A stretch of DNA of 64,000 nt from Acidobacteriota bacterium (GTDB lineage: Bacteria > Acidobacteriota > Terriglobia > UBA7540). The position numbers and the translations under genes were made by a program. Below the pieces are notes generated by a model. It was given only the letters and a program-made list of their open reading frames with translations, was not told the origin of the DNA and made no database searches. The stretch is taken from assembly GCA_021838785.1 (NCBI GenBank), contig JAKCCV010000001.1, positions 124,001 to 188,000 of the forward strand, read 5' to 3'. Position 1 is the stretch's first letter, and every line of letters begins with the position of its first letter. Below are positions 54,964 to 63,108 of this stretch, piece after piece.

Positions 54964-57900
54964 TTAAAAAATCTCGTTGCCGGGCGAGCCGTCGGCATTC
55001 TCGCCGCCGGTCGCCGAAGCCGAGATGAACATGTACTGCTCGCGTTGGGCCGCCGTGGCGCTTGACCAAGCGGGCACGTTCGCCGACGCTGCCGCAACCT
55101 GATAAGCCTTGGTGAGGCTCATAAATCGCGTATCGAGCAGCGTGAATTGCATTTGGCCTTTGGCGTAGTCCGGCTTCCGCTCGATCACCTCGCACAGCAC
55201 GTTGGAGAGGCCGAGCGCCCCTTGTCCCTCGTCGGAAAAGTCCGGCACTGCCGAGTGCGTCAGCGTTACGTAATCGCCAATCTCGACCGGCAACGAACTC
55301 AAAAACGCCGTCACGTGATAGCGCACGGTGTTGAAGGCGTAGCGGCTGAACATCTGGCTGGCCAGCAAAAACCCGCGTAAAAAGCCGCCTCGCGCTGATT
55401 GCACGCCGGTGGATTCAATCTGCGCATTCGAGATTTTGCGAAACTGATTGATGGAAGCCTGATTCTGCTCGGTCACCTGCTTGCCGTAGGCGCGCGACGC
55501 CATCGTCGGCAACGCGTCGTTCACGTCCATCCGCAGCGTCAGCATGTTGACGAGCGGCGCTCGATCCACCTTCGGAATCCCTATCACGTTGGCGGGGGTG
55601 AAGCTCCCGACCGGCGTCTGATTCACCGGATTCTTCATCGGCTTGAGGCCAATGCGCCCGTCCGCGTGAACGATGGTGACGAGGCCCAACGGCCGCAACA
55701 AATACATTTCAAGCCACGATTTCGCCTGCATGGGGCTGGTCATCTTGAACTCAAACCAGTCTCCACCAAACATCCCGTCGCGCAGCGCCAAAATTCCCGG
55801 CACGTCAATAAATTGGTTCGGGTTGATGAGCGTTTCTGGCTGCCCCGGAACGTATTTTTTCCAAAACGGATTCGACGCCACCAAGCCGAGCGAGGATGAG
55901 CTTGACGGCGTAAGAATCGGCGCAAGCGCGGGGTCTTGTCCCACGCCCAGCTCGTTTTGCAGTGCCGCCAAAAAAATATCCAGCGGATTGCCTTGCACAA
56001 ACCGCGGGTTCTGATCTGAAACTGGAAAAGCGTTCGGCAGCCACTGCGGCCCGGCCGGGGTGAACATCTTCGTTCCCGGCAAGTATTCGCCCGGTCCGCC
56101 CATCGCCCAGACGATGCTGCCCGCGATCCAGCGCTGCAAGTCGGCGCAGGTCAGGGTCACGCGCCCGCTCGAGTCCCAGCCCACTTCGGTGATTTGCACA
56201 GTGTGGAGCGGGACAAAATCGCCGTAAGAAAGCCCCGGAAAACCCATCTTTAGTTGCGCCGTCGCGCCAATCAGCGCTTGCTCGGCGGCGAGCGCCTTGA
56301 GCGTCCCGCTCGGATCAATCGCCGTCACTTGAAACGTTCCTACGCTCGATGAGCCGCTTTGATCGTCCACCGTTTGCGACGCGCCTTCAGGAATTTGCAG
56401 CACCGGCAAGGTGGCGGGCAGCAGGTTGGTAGAAAGCGGCAAGCTCGGCTGCATCGCCGCAAGCCACATCCACGCAGTTCCGGCCACTGCCGCCCAGACG
56501 TCGAATTCCCACGGCAAGTCCCGCGAGGCCAGCGAATACTCGACGAGCGACCCATCGCCGGTCACGAGCGAAACCGTGTATTGACCCGCGACGAGTTCGG
56601 AAAGCACTGCATCGAGGGATGTTCCGAGACCGGAGAAATAGTCGGCCAAGCCCGTGGCGTTATAGAGCCGCAAGAGCGCCAGAATCATGCTCCAGGTCAT
56701 TTCCTGGCTCACGGAAAGCGGCGAGCCGGAGTAGCCACCCGGCGAGTCGTTGTAAAACTTCATCCCTGAAAACGGCGTGGTTTCGGAATACGCCTCATTC
56801 CAGGAACTCGTCTGGTTGGAGAGCTGAATGGTCTGATTCGTCAGCAGAAATTTCTGATAGGCGAACTTCAGGCACTCGACGGCTGCCGTGTCGTTGCCCT
56901 CCGCATCGGCCAACAGCGCCGCCCAAACGCCGCTCGCGTCGCACGCTTCGCCCACATCAAGGACGGCGGGAGGGCCGGAAGTCTGCGGGTCAATTCCTTG
57001 CGCAAAGTGCCCCGGATCGCCGGCCATGCCGGTCAGCTCCCAGGTCGCGGTGCCGTCCGTGACCGTTGCGCCAAGCGTGGTTGGCCACGCGGGCTGCGCC
57101 GTGCCGCTCGTTCCCGCCACAATGCACTTTTGCTGGTTGCCGTTCGAGTCTTGAACCTGGGCGCCCAGCGGATAGGCCGTCGAAGCGCCCCACGCCGAAG
57201 CCGTCGGCGCCGTGTAGAGATAAGCCAGCAGGTTCGAGCCGACGGTCTCCGCGATGTCCCCAATCTGCGTGGCGAGGTTTTGGTACGAGCTCGCCGTCGC
57301 CTGGGTAATCGCCCCGACCTTGAGCTGCTGCGTCGCCGCCAGCGTCAGAATTTGACTCGCCACGTAGAAGGCAAAATAAACGTCGAGGTTGTGTTCCGTG
57401 GAGCAGGACTTTTCAAGCCCAGGGACAAACTGATAGCCAGGGTTGATGTATTCGCCGTAGCCGAGGTAGAAGAAGCCCTTTCGCAGGTCGTTGTCCGCCG
57501 ACTGAAGCGTCAGCAGAAACTCTATCATGCTGATGAGCGTCGGCACCGGCGAGAAGTCCTGCGTGAACTGGATGTACCGCGCCATCGCGTAAACCACCCA
57601 CGCCATCGCGCCCGTGCGAATGTAAGCCTCGCCGACTTGGCCGTAATAAACGTCGTAGGAAAAGCTGAGGGAGCCGGTCGGCTGCGGCGTGCCCACGCTC
57701 AAGTTATCGAGATACATCACGTCGCCCGCGTCGCCGAGCGTGATTTTGAAGCTCGTGATCGAGGTGAGCGTGTCGCCCGCCAACTCGGAAATCAGTGAGG
57801 CGATTTGAACCTGAGTGGTTCGCCACTGGCCGCCCCCGAAGCCGATGGGCAGCGTGATGGTCGTCCCAGAAAGCGACGCCGGCGCGACCGCGCCGTTCGT

Positions 57901-59637
57901 CACCTCAATCAGCGTGACTTTGCCGTTCTTCGTGGTGACGCCGATCTGCGCGTTCCAAGTGGAGGTACTGGACGTAGGGTCGTAATGCTCAAATTGAAGC
58001 AGCGTGTCGGTTGAATCCGGTAGCCCGCTGCCGACATATGTGAATTCATCCCCGGCCGCAGCGGCTTGGAACTCAATCACCTCGCCGGTGCCGTACGGTG
58101 GCTCCTCCGGCGTCATGGAGTTCGCGCTGACGTTGGCAATCGTGGCGCTCGCGTCTGACTTCGACCAGTTGGCCGTCCCGCCTTCCTCGGCGTTCTCCAA
58201 AATCAGTGACGGCAAATAGCCGGGGTTTTGAATCAGCTCCTCGATCTGCTCGATGATCTCGAGCGCCGCCGAGGTGTTGCCCGAGCCGATGAACGCCAAG
58301 ATGGCCAGCGCGTCGTCATAGATGAAGCTGCGGTTCTGGAGCGCCCCGGCATTGGTCGCCGTGGGATCCGGCACGTAAAGCGGGTCCGACGTCGGCACGG
58401 CGAGCGACCGCACCATGCCCTCAAACGCCGCCGACTGCTCGAGCGAAGAATACACTTGCGTCCAGCCATTCACCGGATCGTCGTAAAGAATGTGGACCGT
58501 GGGCGTGCCGGCGCTCGGCCACACGCTTGAGCCGGCCCGCGCATGCCACTCATCCGCCTCCACCATCAATGGCACGTTATCTTCCTGCAGGTACTCGATG
58601 TCTGTCTTGACGAAAATCTGCGCCTTGTAGCCTGAGAGCTTGTACCCCAAGCCCATGTTCGAGTGCGCGGACCAACCGGTCGGGATTTGGCTGCCGTACC
58701 AGCCGCTCGCGGGCTGTGGCGCCGTCGAAGGATAAAGCACGGCGAGAATCTGCCCCGGCGCAACTCCGGCCACGCTGAAGGTTCCCGCGTTCGCCAAAGC
58801 GTCGTTGCCAAGCGCCGTCTCATAGAGCGCGGAGCTGCCCATGTAATAAAAAACGTCGGTATGAACAAACACATCCACGCGGTAATCGGAGCGCGGGTTG
58901 AGCAAGTTGAAGCAGTAGCCGAGCGCCGCCCAGCCGGTATATTTGTAGCCGAGCGCAATCAGTTTCCACACCTGCGTGTTGTCGGCCGTCAACGCGCCGA
59001 GCGTGGTGGGCCAGTTGGGCGGATTGTTGTTCCCGCCGCAGCCGGTCACCGACGCCGAGCACGTCACCCCGTCCACCAGCGCCATCTGCGTGTTGCCGTT
59101 GCCATCCACAATCATTTGCCCGAAGGTGTAGCGCGTGCCCGGCTGCCACTTGGCTATCACCCCGGCAATCTGCGGCGAGCCTGCCGTGATCCAATTGCTC
59201 GAAGCGTTATAGAGCAGCGTCTCCTGCGCCTGCTGCATTTGGCTCGTCACTTCATACGAGTTCACGAGCAGATTGCCCCACGGCAGCGCAATCGGCGAGG
59301 CATTGATGGGATATCCGTCCGGCCCCTGCTGATTATCCGGCAGCAAGCCGGCCGGCAGCGCCAGCACGATGTTCTCAACCTGCTGCTGAGGAAACGGCTG
59401 CGCTTGCGCGCCCGAAAGTGTTTGCCCGGTGGCAAAGTTGATGAGCGACTCAATCCCGCACTCGATGAACCCGGAGGCGGGAGCCGGGGTCGTCGGATAC
59501 GGCGTTGCCCCGGCCGTTAGGAGGGCGTTCGCCAGCCAGTTGCCGACGGCCGAACCTTGCCGCGATAAAAGCCAGCGCAGCGTCCGGTTCATGTCCGTCC
59601 ACATCCGTCCGGGCCAATATGTGCTCAGCGTCGCCAT
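54964..59637 (-). CDS. 1557-residue tail protein with glycosidase-like and carbohydrate-binding-like modules
   Basis: The C-terminal about 400 residues fit a phage tail-tip protein: a region with VDRAPLVNMLTLRMDVNDAL then SLPVEIGDYVTLTHSAVPDF and LCEVIERKPDYAKGQMQFTL. Residues about 164-230 and 814-870 are two copies of a W-x-TxY-x2-G...DSNGN-Q...PxWPTTLGA-x-T-x-D-x-TxxW module, a carbohydrate-binding-like fold. Between about 436 and 1060 the helical pattern IYDDALAILAFIGSG, EAYIRTGAMAWVVYAMARYI and CSTEHNLDVYFAFY resembles an (alpha/alpha)6 glycosidase, interrupted near 478-650 by a beta-sandwich (NAEEGGTANWSKSDASATI). Start ATG at 59637 has a weak ribosome site. Confidence 0.6.
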   Translation of the reverse strand: MATLSTYWPGRMWTDMNRTLRWLLSRQGSAVGNWLANALLTAGATPYPTTPAPASGFIECGIESLINFATGQTLSGAQAQPFPQQQVENIVLALPAGLLPDNQQGPDGYPINASPIALPWGNLLVNSYEVTSQMQQAQETLLYNASSNWITAGSPQIAGVIAKWQPGTRYTFGQMIVDGNGNTQMALVDGVTCSASVTGCGGNNNPPNWPTTLGALTADNTQVWKLIALGYKYTGWAALGYCFNLLNPRSDYRVDVFVHTDVFYYMGSSALYETALGNDALANAGTFSVAGVAPGQILAVLYPSTAPQPASGWYGSQIPTGWSAHSNMGLGYKLSGYKAQIFVKTDIEYLQEDNVPLMVEADEWHARAGSSVWPSAGTPTVHILYDDPVNGWTQVYSSLEQSAAFEGMVRSLAVPTSDPLYVPDPTATNAGALQNRSFIYDDALAILAFIGSGNTSAALEIIEQIEELIQNPGYLPSLILENAEEGGTANWSKSDASATIANVSANSMTPEEPPYGTGEVIEFQAAAAGDEFTYVGSGLPDSTDTLLQFEHYDPTSSTSTWNAQIGVTTKNGKVTLIEVTNGAVAPASLSGTTITLPIGFGGGQWRTTQVQIASLISELAGDTLTSITSFKITLGDAGDVMYLDNLSVGTPQPTGSLSFSYDVYYGQVGEAYIRTGAMAWVVYAMARYIQFTQDFSPVPTLISMIEFLLTLQSADNDLRKGFFYLGYGEYINPGYQFVPGLEKSCSTEHNLDVYFAFYVASQILTLAATQQLKVGAITQATASSYQNLATQIGDIAETVGSNLLAYLYTAPTASAWGASTAYPLGAQVQDSNGNQQKCIVAGTSGTAQPAWPTTLGATVTDGTATWELTGMAGDPGHFAQGIDPQTSGPPAVLDVGEACDASGVWAALLADAEGNDTAAVECLKFAYQKFLLTNQTIQLSNQTSSWNEAYSETTPFSGMKFYNDSPGGYSGSPLSVSQEMTWSMILALLRLYNATGLADYFSGLGTSLDAVLSELVAGQYTVSLVTGDGSLVEYSLASRDLPWEFDVWAAVAGTAWMWLAAMQPSLPLSTNLLPATLPVLQIPEGASQTVDDQSGSSSVGTFQVTAIDPSGTLKALAAEQALIGATAQLKMGFPGLSYGDFVPLHTVQITEVGWDSSGRVTLTCADLQRWIAGSIVWAMGGPGEYLPGTKMFTPAGPQWLPNAFPVSDQNPRFVQGNPLDIFLAALQNELGVGQDPALAPILTPSSSSSLGLVASNPFWKKYVPGQPETLINPNQFIDVPGILALRDGMFGGDWFEFKMTSPMQAKSWLEMYLLRPLGLVTIVHADGRIGLKPMKNPVNQTPVGSFTPANVIGIPKVDRAPLVNMLTLRMDVNDALPTMASRAYGKQVTEQNQASINQFRKISNAQIESTGVQSARGGFLRGFLLASQMFSRYAFNTVRYHVTAFLSSLPVEIGDYVTLTHSAVPDFSDEGQGALGLSNVLCEVIERKPDYAKGQMQFTLLDTRFMSLTKAYQVAAASANVPAWSSATAAQREQYMFISASATGGENADGSPGNEIF

Positions 59638-59686
59638 GCTCTACCTGTCGCGCCTTATCGGTAGCCCTTGTCCCGCTCTGGCGGGA

Positions 59687-60265
59687 TCAGTAATTCACCG
59701 TCCAAGTCAACGTCAGCGTGTCATTCGCCTGCAAGCTGACCGACGTAAACGTGTTTTCAAAGCACATCGTGCCGCTGCTGGCGGCGTTGAACATTCCCGC
59801 CGCGTCCGCCGATTGCGCGGCCGTCGCCGTCCAAGTATGGGCAACCGAATAGCTGGATGCGCCCGTGGTGTGCGAATACGTTCCTTGCGCGCGCGCCAGG
59901 CCATTCGTAGTGATCTCCCCCGAAAGCGACGTGTCCGTGGCTGCCGGCGTGATGGCCGTGGCGGTCAGCGCCAAGTAGTTGCACGTCGCGGGCGGCGTCG
60001 AGGTGTTGCCCATCACGCTCGCTTGCCAATCGAGTCCCGCGTTCGTCTCCAAGTTGTGCCCGCGCCAGCGATAAAAGACTTTTCCGTCGGGATGCCGCGC
60101 CACAATCGTTACCACGTCTTCGCGCGGTCGCGCCCGCTCGCTCAGCTTTCTGCCTCCACTCGCCAGCACCATCCCGCAGAGCGAGAGCACGCCAATCCAT
60201 CCGCCCCAAAACGCCTTGCGCGCCCATGAGCTTGCCATTCGCCACCTCTCGTTTCTCTCCCTCAT
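59687..60265 (-). CDS. Exported tail-cluster protein
   Basis: 192 residues from ATG at 60265 (AGGAGGAGC upstream), overlapping the preceding stop (ATGA). KAFWGGWIGVLSLCGMVLAS is a signal segment. The mature part has RHPDGKVFYRWRGHNLETN and a Thr/Ala-rich beta domain ending TFTSVSLQANDTLTLTWTVN, of a type found in phage/virus-like structural proteins. Unknown function. Confidence 0.55.
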   Translation of the reverse strand: MRERNERWRMASSWARKAFWGGWIGVLSLCGMVLASGGRKLSERARPREDVVTIVARHPDGKVFYRWRGHNLETNAGLDWQASVMGNTSTPPATCNYLALTATAITPAATDTSLSGEITTNGLARAQGTYSHTTGASSYSVAHTWTATAAQSADAAGMFNAASSGTMCFENTFTSVSLQANDTLTLTWTVNY

Positions 60266-60570
60266 TGCTCCTCCTCTTGCACCTGCAAGTCCACCGTGCC
60301 TTCCAAGCTTCGATTGGCCGAGGTCGTCACCCGCGCCGAGATGACATGCTCCTCGCCGACCACGCCGCCCTGATACCAAAAAATCACCTGCGTTCCGCTC
60401 ACGTAAGGCGCTGGCGACGTGGCGACAATTTCGGCGGTTGAGTCGAGCCCCGTCGCCATGTTGACGCTGGTCACTGAAACCAGCGCGATCGTTTCTCCGG
60501 TTGCCAGCCGCTCCACAAAGTCCACATAGTAGCTGTCTATCTCGTAAGGCGTTTTCGTGATGAGCGCCAT
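60262..60570 (-). CDS. Small tail protein (fibre-tail-adaptor-like)
   Basis: 102 residues. MALITKTPYEIDSYYVDFVE and ALVSVTSVNMATGLDSTAEI, then GGVVGEEHVISARVTTSANR resemble short phage structural proteins with an Ig-like fold and an SARVTTSAGR-type strand. Fits a fibre-tail adaptor. No signal peptide. Starts after a GAGGG site. Confidence 0.5.
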   Translation of the reverse strand: MALITKTPYEIDSYYVDFVERLATGETIALVSVTSVNMATGLDSTAEIVATSPAPYVSGTQVIFWYQGGVVGEEHVISARVTTSANRSLEGTVDLQVQEEEQ

Positions 60571-60582
60571 CGAATCCCTCGC

Positions 60583-61953
60583 TTATTGCGGCTTTTGCAA
60601 AACCGTTCCTGCGCCATGCCCGCTGACGGCCGCGCCTTGCGTCTTTGCGCCCAGCGTCGCGCCCTGGCGGCGCGGGGAGATCGCTGCGCCGCCAGATTGA
60701 GCGCCGAGCGTTGCTCCATGGAGCGGCGCCACGCGCGCCCCGGAGCGGTAAAACGATGTGACCGCATCCATCAGCGTTTCCGCTTCTGTCGCCGCGCGAC
60801 CAAAGGCCGCGAGACGCGCCAACGAGTCCGACTGCGCCAGCGTTTCTGATGGCGCTCGCGTGATGGCTGTCTGCCGAGCCAGCGCGTCGGCAAGCGCTTG
60901 CGACTCGCCGAGCGCAACCACCGCGCCGAATGACCGGCCGACAGCATCGCTCACGCTCTCCGACTCCGACGCCGTGGCAATGTAGCCTGCGCTTCGCGTG
61001 GGCGCGTCCGAAACGGTTTCCGCCTCGGCGAGCGTCCTGCCAAAAGCTCCCAGGCGCGAGACCGTATCCGATTGCGAAAGCGTTTCGCCGGGCGCGCGGG
61101 AATATGCCGCGAGTCGCCCGAGCGAATCCGAAACCGGCTCCGTCTCCGCGAGCGTCACGGCCACGCCGAACTGCTGCCCAAGCGAGTCGGAAATGCTTTC
61201 GTTTTCCGCCAGCGTTACCGGAAAGCCTTCGCTTTGGGCCACGGAATCCGAAGTCGTCGGCGTGTCCGTCACGCCCCGCCCAAATCCCGCCACGCGCGCA
61301 ATCGCGTCGGACTGCGAGAGTGCTTCAGAAAGCGAGACGCTGTAAGCATTCGCCCCCGGCATCGTCACAATATCGTTCGTCGCGTTGCCGGCGTCGAAGG
61401 TCACCGATTCATTCTGATGTGCGGCGCTATTGGTAATTTCTACGATTACCTGCACCCGGTCCGTCGAGCTCGTCCCCATCAGCGCCCCGGAGATCGTCAT
61501 ACTCTGGACGCCCGTCGCGCCGAGCGAGATATTCTGCCCCGTCAGGCTGCCGACTTCTCCCAAATTGCTTCCGGTGCTCGACACCCGGACCACGCAGGTC
61601 GCGGTCCAGGACAGGTTCGTATTGGCCGTGGTCACATCGAGCTGGACTACCCAGTTGCCGGCCGGCCAGGAGGTTAAGCCAGGGACTCCGCTCGCGGAGT
61701 TGAGCACCAGCTCCTCGGTTGAGCCCTTCGCAATCGTGGTCGCATAGCTTCCCGTTGTTGCCCCGCTTGAAACGAGCGCCTGCGGCGGAAGGGAGCCGAG
61801 CGCCGTGGCGTTGGAGCACGATCCCGGGTAGCCCGTCAAGTCGCTCGCCGCCGCCGACTCGACCAGCGTCGAGCCGCGCAGCCACCCGGTCAGGCCCAAG
61901 AATGCCAGCCCCAGCCATGCGGTCCGGCGCGCGATTTTCCCTATTCGGTCCAC
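60583..61953 (-). CDS. Exported protein with nine perfect-register 20-residue repeats
   Basis: 456 residues, GTG start at 61953 overlapping the upstream stop by 13 bp, GAGGTGAG site. ARRTAWLGLAFLGLTGWLRG is a signal peptide; residues 30-200 form a Ser/Thr-rich beta-domain. Residues 209-400 consist of 20-residue units in exact register, of form (S/A/G)E-x3-(S)D-S/A-L/V-(G/A)R-x-A-x7, with the E at 210, 250, 270, 290 ... 390. A short GATLGA-x5-GAA repeat closes the chain. Regular acidic/hydrophobic spacing suggests a fibre or stalk. Function unknown. Confidence 0.55.
   Translation of the reverse strand: MDRIGKIARRTAWLGLAFLGLTGWLRGSTLVESAAASDLTGYPGSCSNATALGSLPPQALVSSGATTGSYATTIAKGSTEELVLNSASGVPGLTSWPAGNWVVQLDVTTANTNLSWTATCVVRVSSTGSNLGEVGSLTGQNISLGATGVQSMTISGALMGTSSTDRVQVIVEITNSAAHQNESVTFDAGNATNDIVTMPGANAYSVSLSEALSQSDAIARVAGFGRGVTDTPTTSDSVAQSEGFPVTLAENESISDSLGQQFGVAVTLAETEPVSDSLGRLAAYSRAPGETLSQSDTVSRLGAFGRTLAEAETVSDAPTRSAGYIATASESESVSDAVGRSFGAVVALGESQALADALARQTAITRAPSETLAQSDSLARLAAFGRAATEAETLMDAVTSFYRSGARVAPLHGATLGAQSGGAAISPRRQGATLGAKTQGAAVSGHGAGTVLQKPQ
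60754..61329 (-). repeat. Coding tandem repeat, 60-bp period
   Basis: The DNA encoding residues 209-400 of the 60583-61953 protein, nine and a half units of 60 bases that are diverged in sequence but keep one frame and length without indels. Confidence 0.8.
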
Positions 61954-62498
61954 TCGATGCTCACCTCTAGGCTCGCTGCCGCGCTCACGTTAATCGCCAG
62001 GCTCTGCCCGGCGCTCTCGAGCGTGGGGGCCTGGTCGCCCGCCGTCGAAAAGTTCTGCGTAAACGTGCCGCCGGCCGCGACGGTGGCAATGGCAATCGTT
62101 CCCGCCGCCGTGCCCGCGGTGGGCGCGACAGTGTAATCGGCGAGCGTCGCCGTCGCCGGTGGGTCGCTCGAGCTCATTGCCACCGCGGTCGGCGCCGTTC
62201 CCGCCGTTCCGCCGCTGTCGGCGCTTGTCCGCTCGATCAGCGACACCACCACCTGAGCGCTCGCGCCGCTCACCGTCACCTGCTCCACGCGCACAACCTC
62301 CGAGCCAAAGGAAATGGTCGCGCAGTCGCCCGTCCCGCCGCAGGAAACCGTAAAAGCCGCGCGATAGGTCGGCGCCGGAACGCCTCGCTGGGTCACCGTC
62401 TGGGCGCGCAACATCGGCCCGCTCAAAGCGGCCAGCACCGCCGCCAGCCATCCTGCCGCCCGCACCGCTTTCGTCTTGCTTCTTGTCGTTGTTCTCAT
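61941..62498 (-). CDS. Exported tail-cluster protein, unknown
   Basis: 185 residues from ATG at 62498, chosen because AGGAGG lies 11-16 bases upstream. RAAGWLAAVLAALSGPMLRA is an export signal. Remaining chain is a Ser/Thr/Ala-rich beta protein (FGSEVVRVEQVTVSGASAQV, GTIAIATVAAGGTFTQNFST). Overlaps the 58-residue gene before it (ATGA). No homologue recognised. Confidence 0.55.
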   Translation of the reverse strand: MRTTTRSKTKAVRAAGWLAAVLAALSGPMLRAQTVTQRGVPAPTYRAAFTVSCGGTGDCATISFGSEVVRVEQVTVSGASAQVVVSLIERTSADSGGTAGTAPTAVAMSSSDPPATATLADYTVAPTAGTAAGTIAIATVAAGGTFTQNFSTAGDQAPTLESAGQSLAINVSAAASLEVSIEWTE

Positions 62499-62671
62499 TG
62501 TCCATAGCCTCCTATCCCGTATCCCAAAACCCCGTAGCCGCCCGGCGGCGCCAAAAGCGCCGGATTGAAGCTCGAAAGAATCACCCCGGCCGTCGGAATC
62601 TCCAGCGCATAAAGCGGCTGCTTTTCGAGCTGCCCCAGTTGCGTCAGCCACGTTTGGTTGCCCTGAATCAT
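62495..62671 (-). CDS. 58-residue tail-cluster protein
   Basis: Short gene from ATG at 62671 to the TGA at 62495-62497, overlapping the next start by 4 bp. Sequence MIQGNQTWLTQLGQLEKQPL then YALEIPTAGVILSSFNPALL and a Gly/Tyr-rich end. The tight overlap and codon use support expression. Function unknown; likely a structural adaptor. Confidence 0.55.
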   Translation of the reverse strand: MIQGNQTWLTQLGQLEKQPLYALEIPTAGVILSSFNPALLAPPGGYGVLGYGIGGYGQ

Positions 62672-62723
62672 TCTCGTGGCACGGCTATCCTGGCCGTGGC
62701 CCCTCCTGAGCGCGAAGCCCCTG

Positions 62724-63107
62724 CTACGTCACCACCTGGCGAAACTTCAGCTTGAATTTGTAAAGCCCCGGCGCGCGGTACGCCGCCTGCCACGTCGTCC
62801 CTTCGAGCCAATAATTCGTGAAGCTCGATTGCGAGCTGTCCGGGTAATAGCTGAACTGGCCGCCTTGAAGCGCGTACTGCATGAACGTGTTCCAGTTCTG
62901 CACGTCGGTGCCTGAGAGCACCGCCGCCATCGTGATTTCCAGGAAATTGTCAATGCGTTCCAGGATGGATTCCCGCACGCCGCTCGAGCTGAGGTTGTCG
63001 TGCCGCGTCGCCACCGCGTTGTACGCCGCGACGCCCGTCGGCGGATACGTGAACGGAAGCGTGTTCACCGCGCCGCCCACCGTGTAAGTGATCTTCGGAT
63101 AAGCCAT
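62724..63107 (-). CDS. Tail-associated protein, distal-tail-like
   Basis: 127 residues. MAYPKITYTVGGAVNTLPFT, ILERIDNFLEITMAAVLSGT, DVQNWNTFMQYALQGGQFSY and APGLYKFKLKFRQVV. Starts one base after the stop of the tape-measure-like gene, the usual place of a distal tail or tail-completion protein. No signal peptide. Confidence 0.55.
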   Translation of the reverse strand: MAYPKITYTVGGAVNTLPFTYPPTGVAAYNAVATRHDNLSSSGVRESILERIDNFLEITMAAVLSGTDVQNWNTFMQYALQGGQFSYYPDSSQSSFTNYWLEGTTWQAAYRAPGLYKFKLKFRQVVT

Positions 63108-63108
63108 C

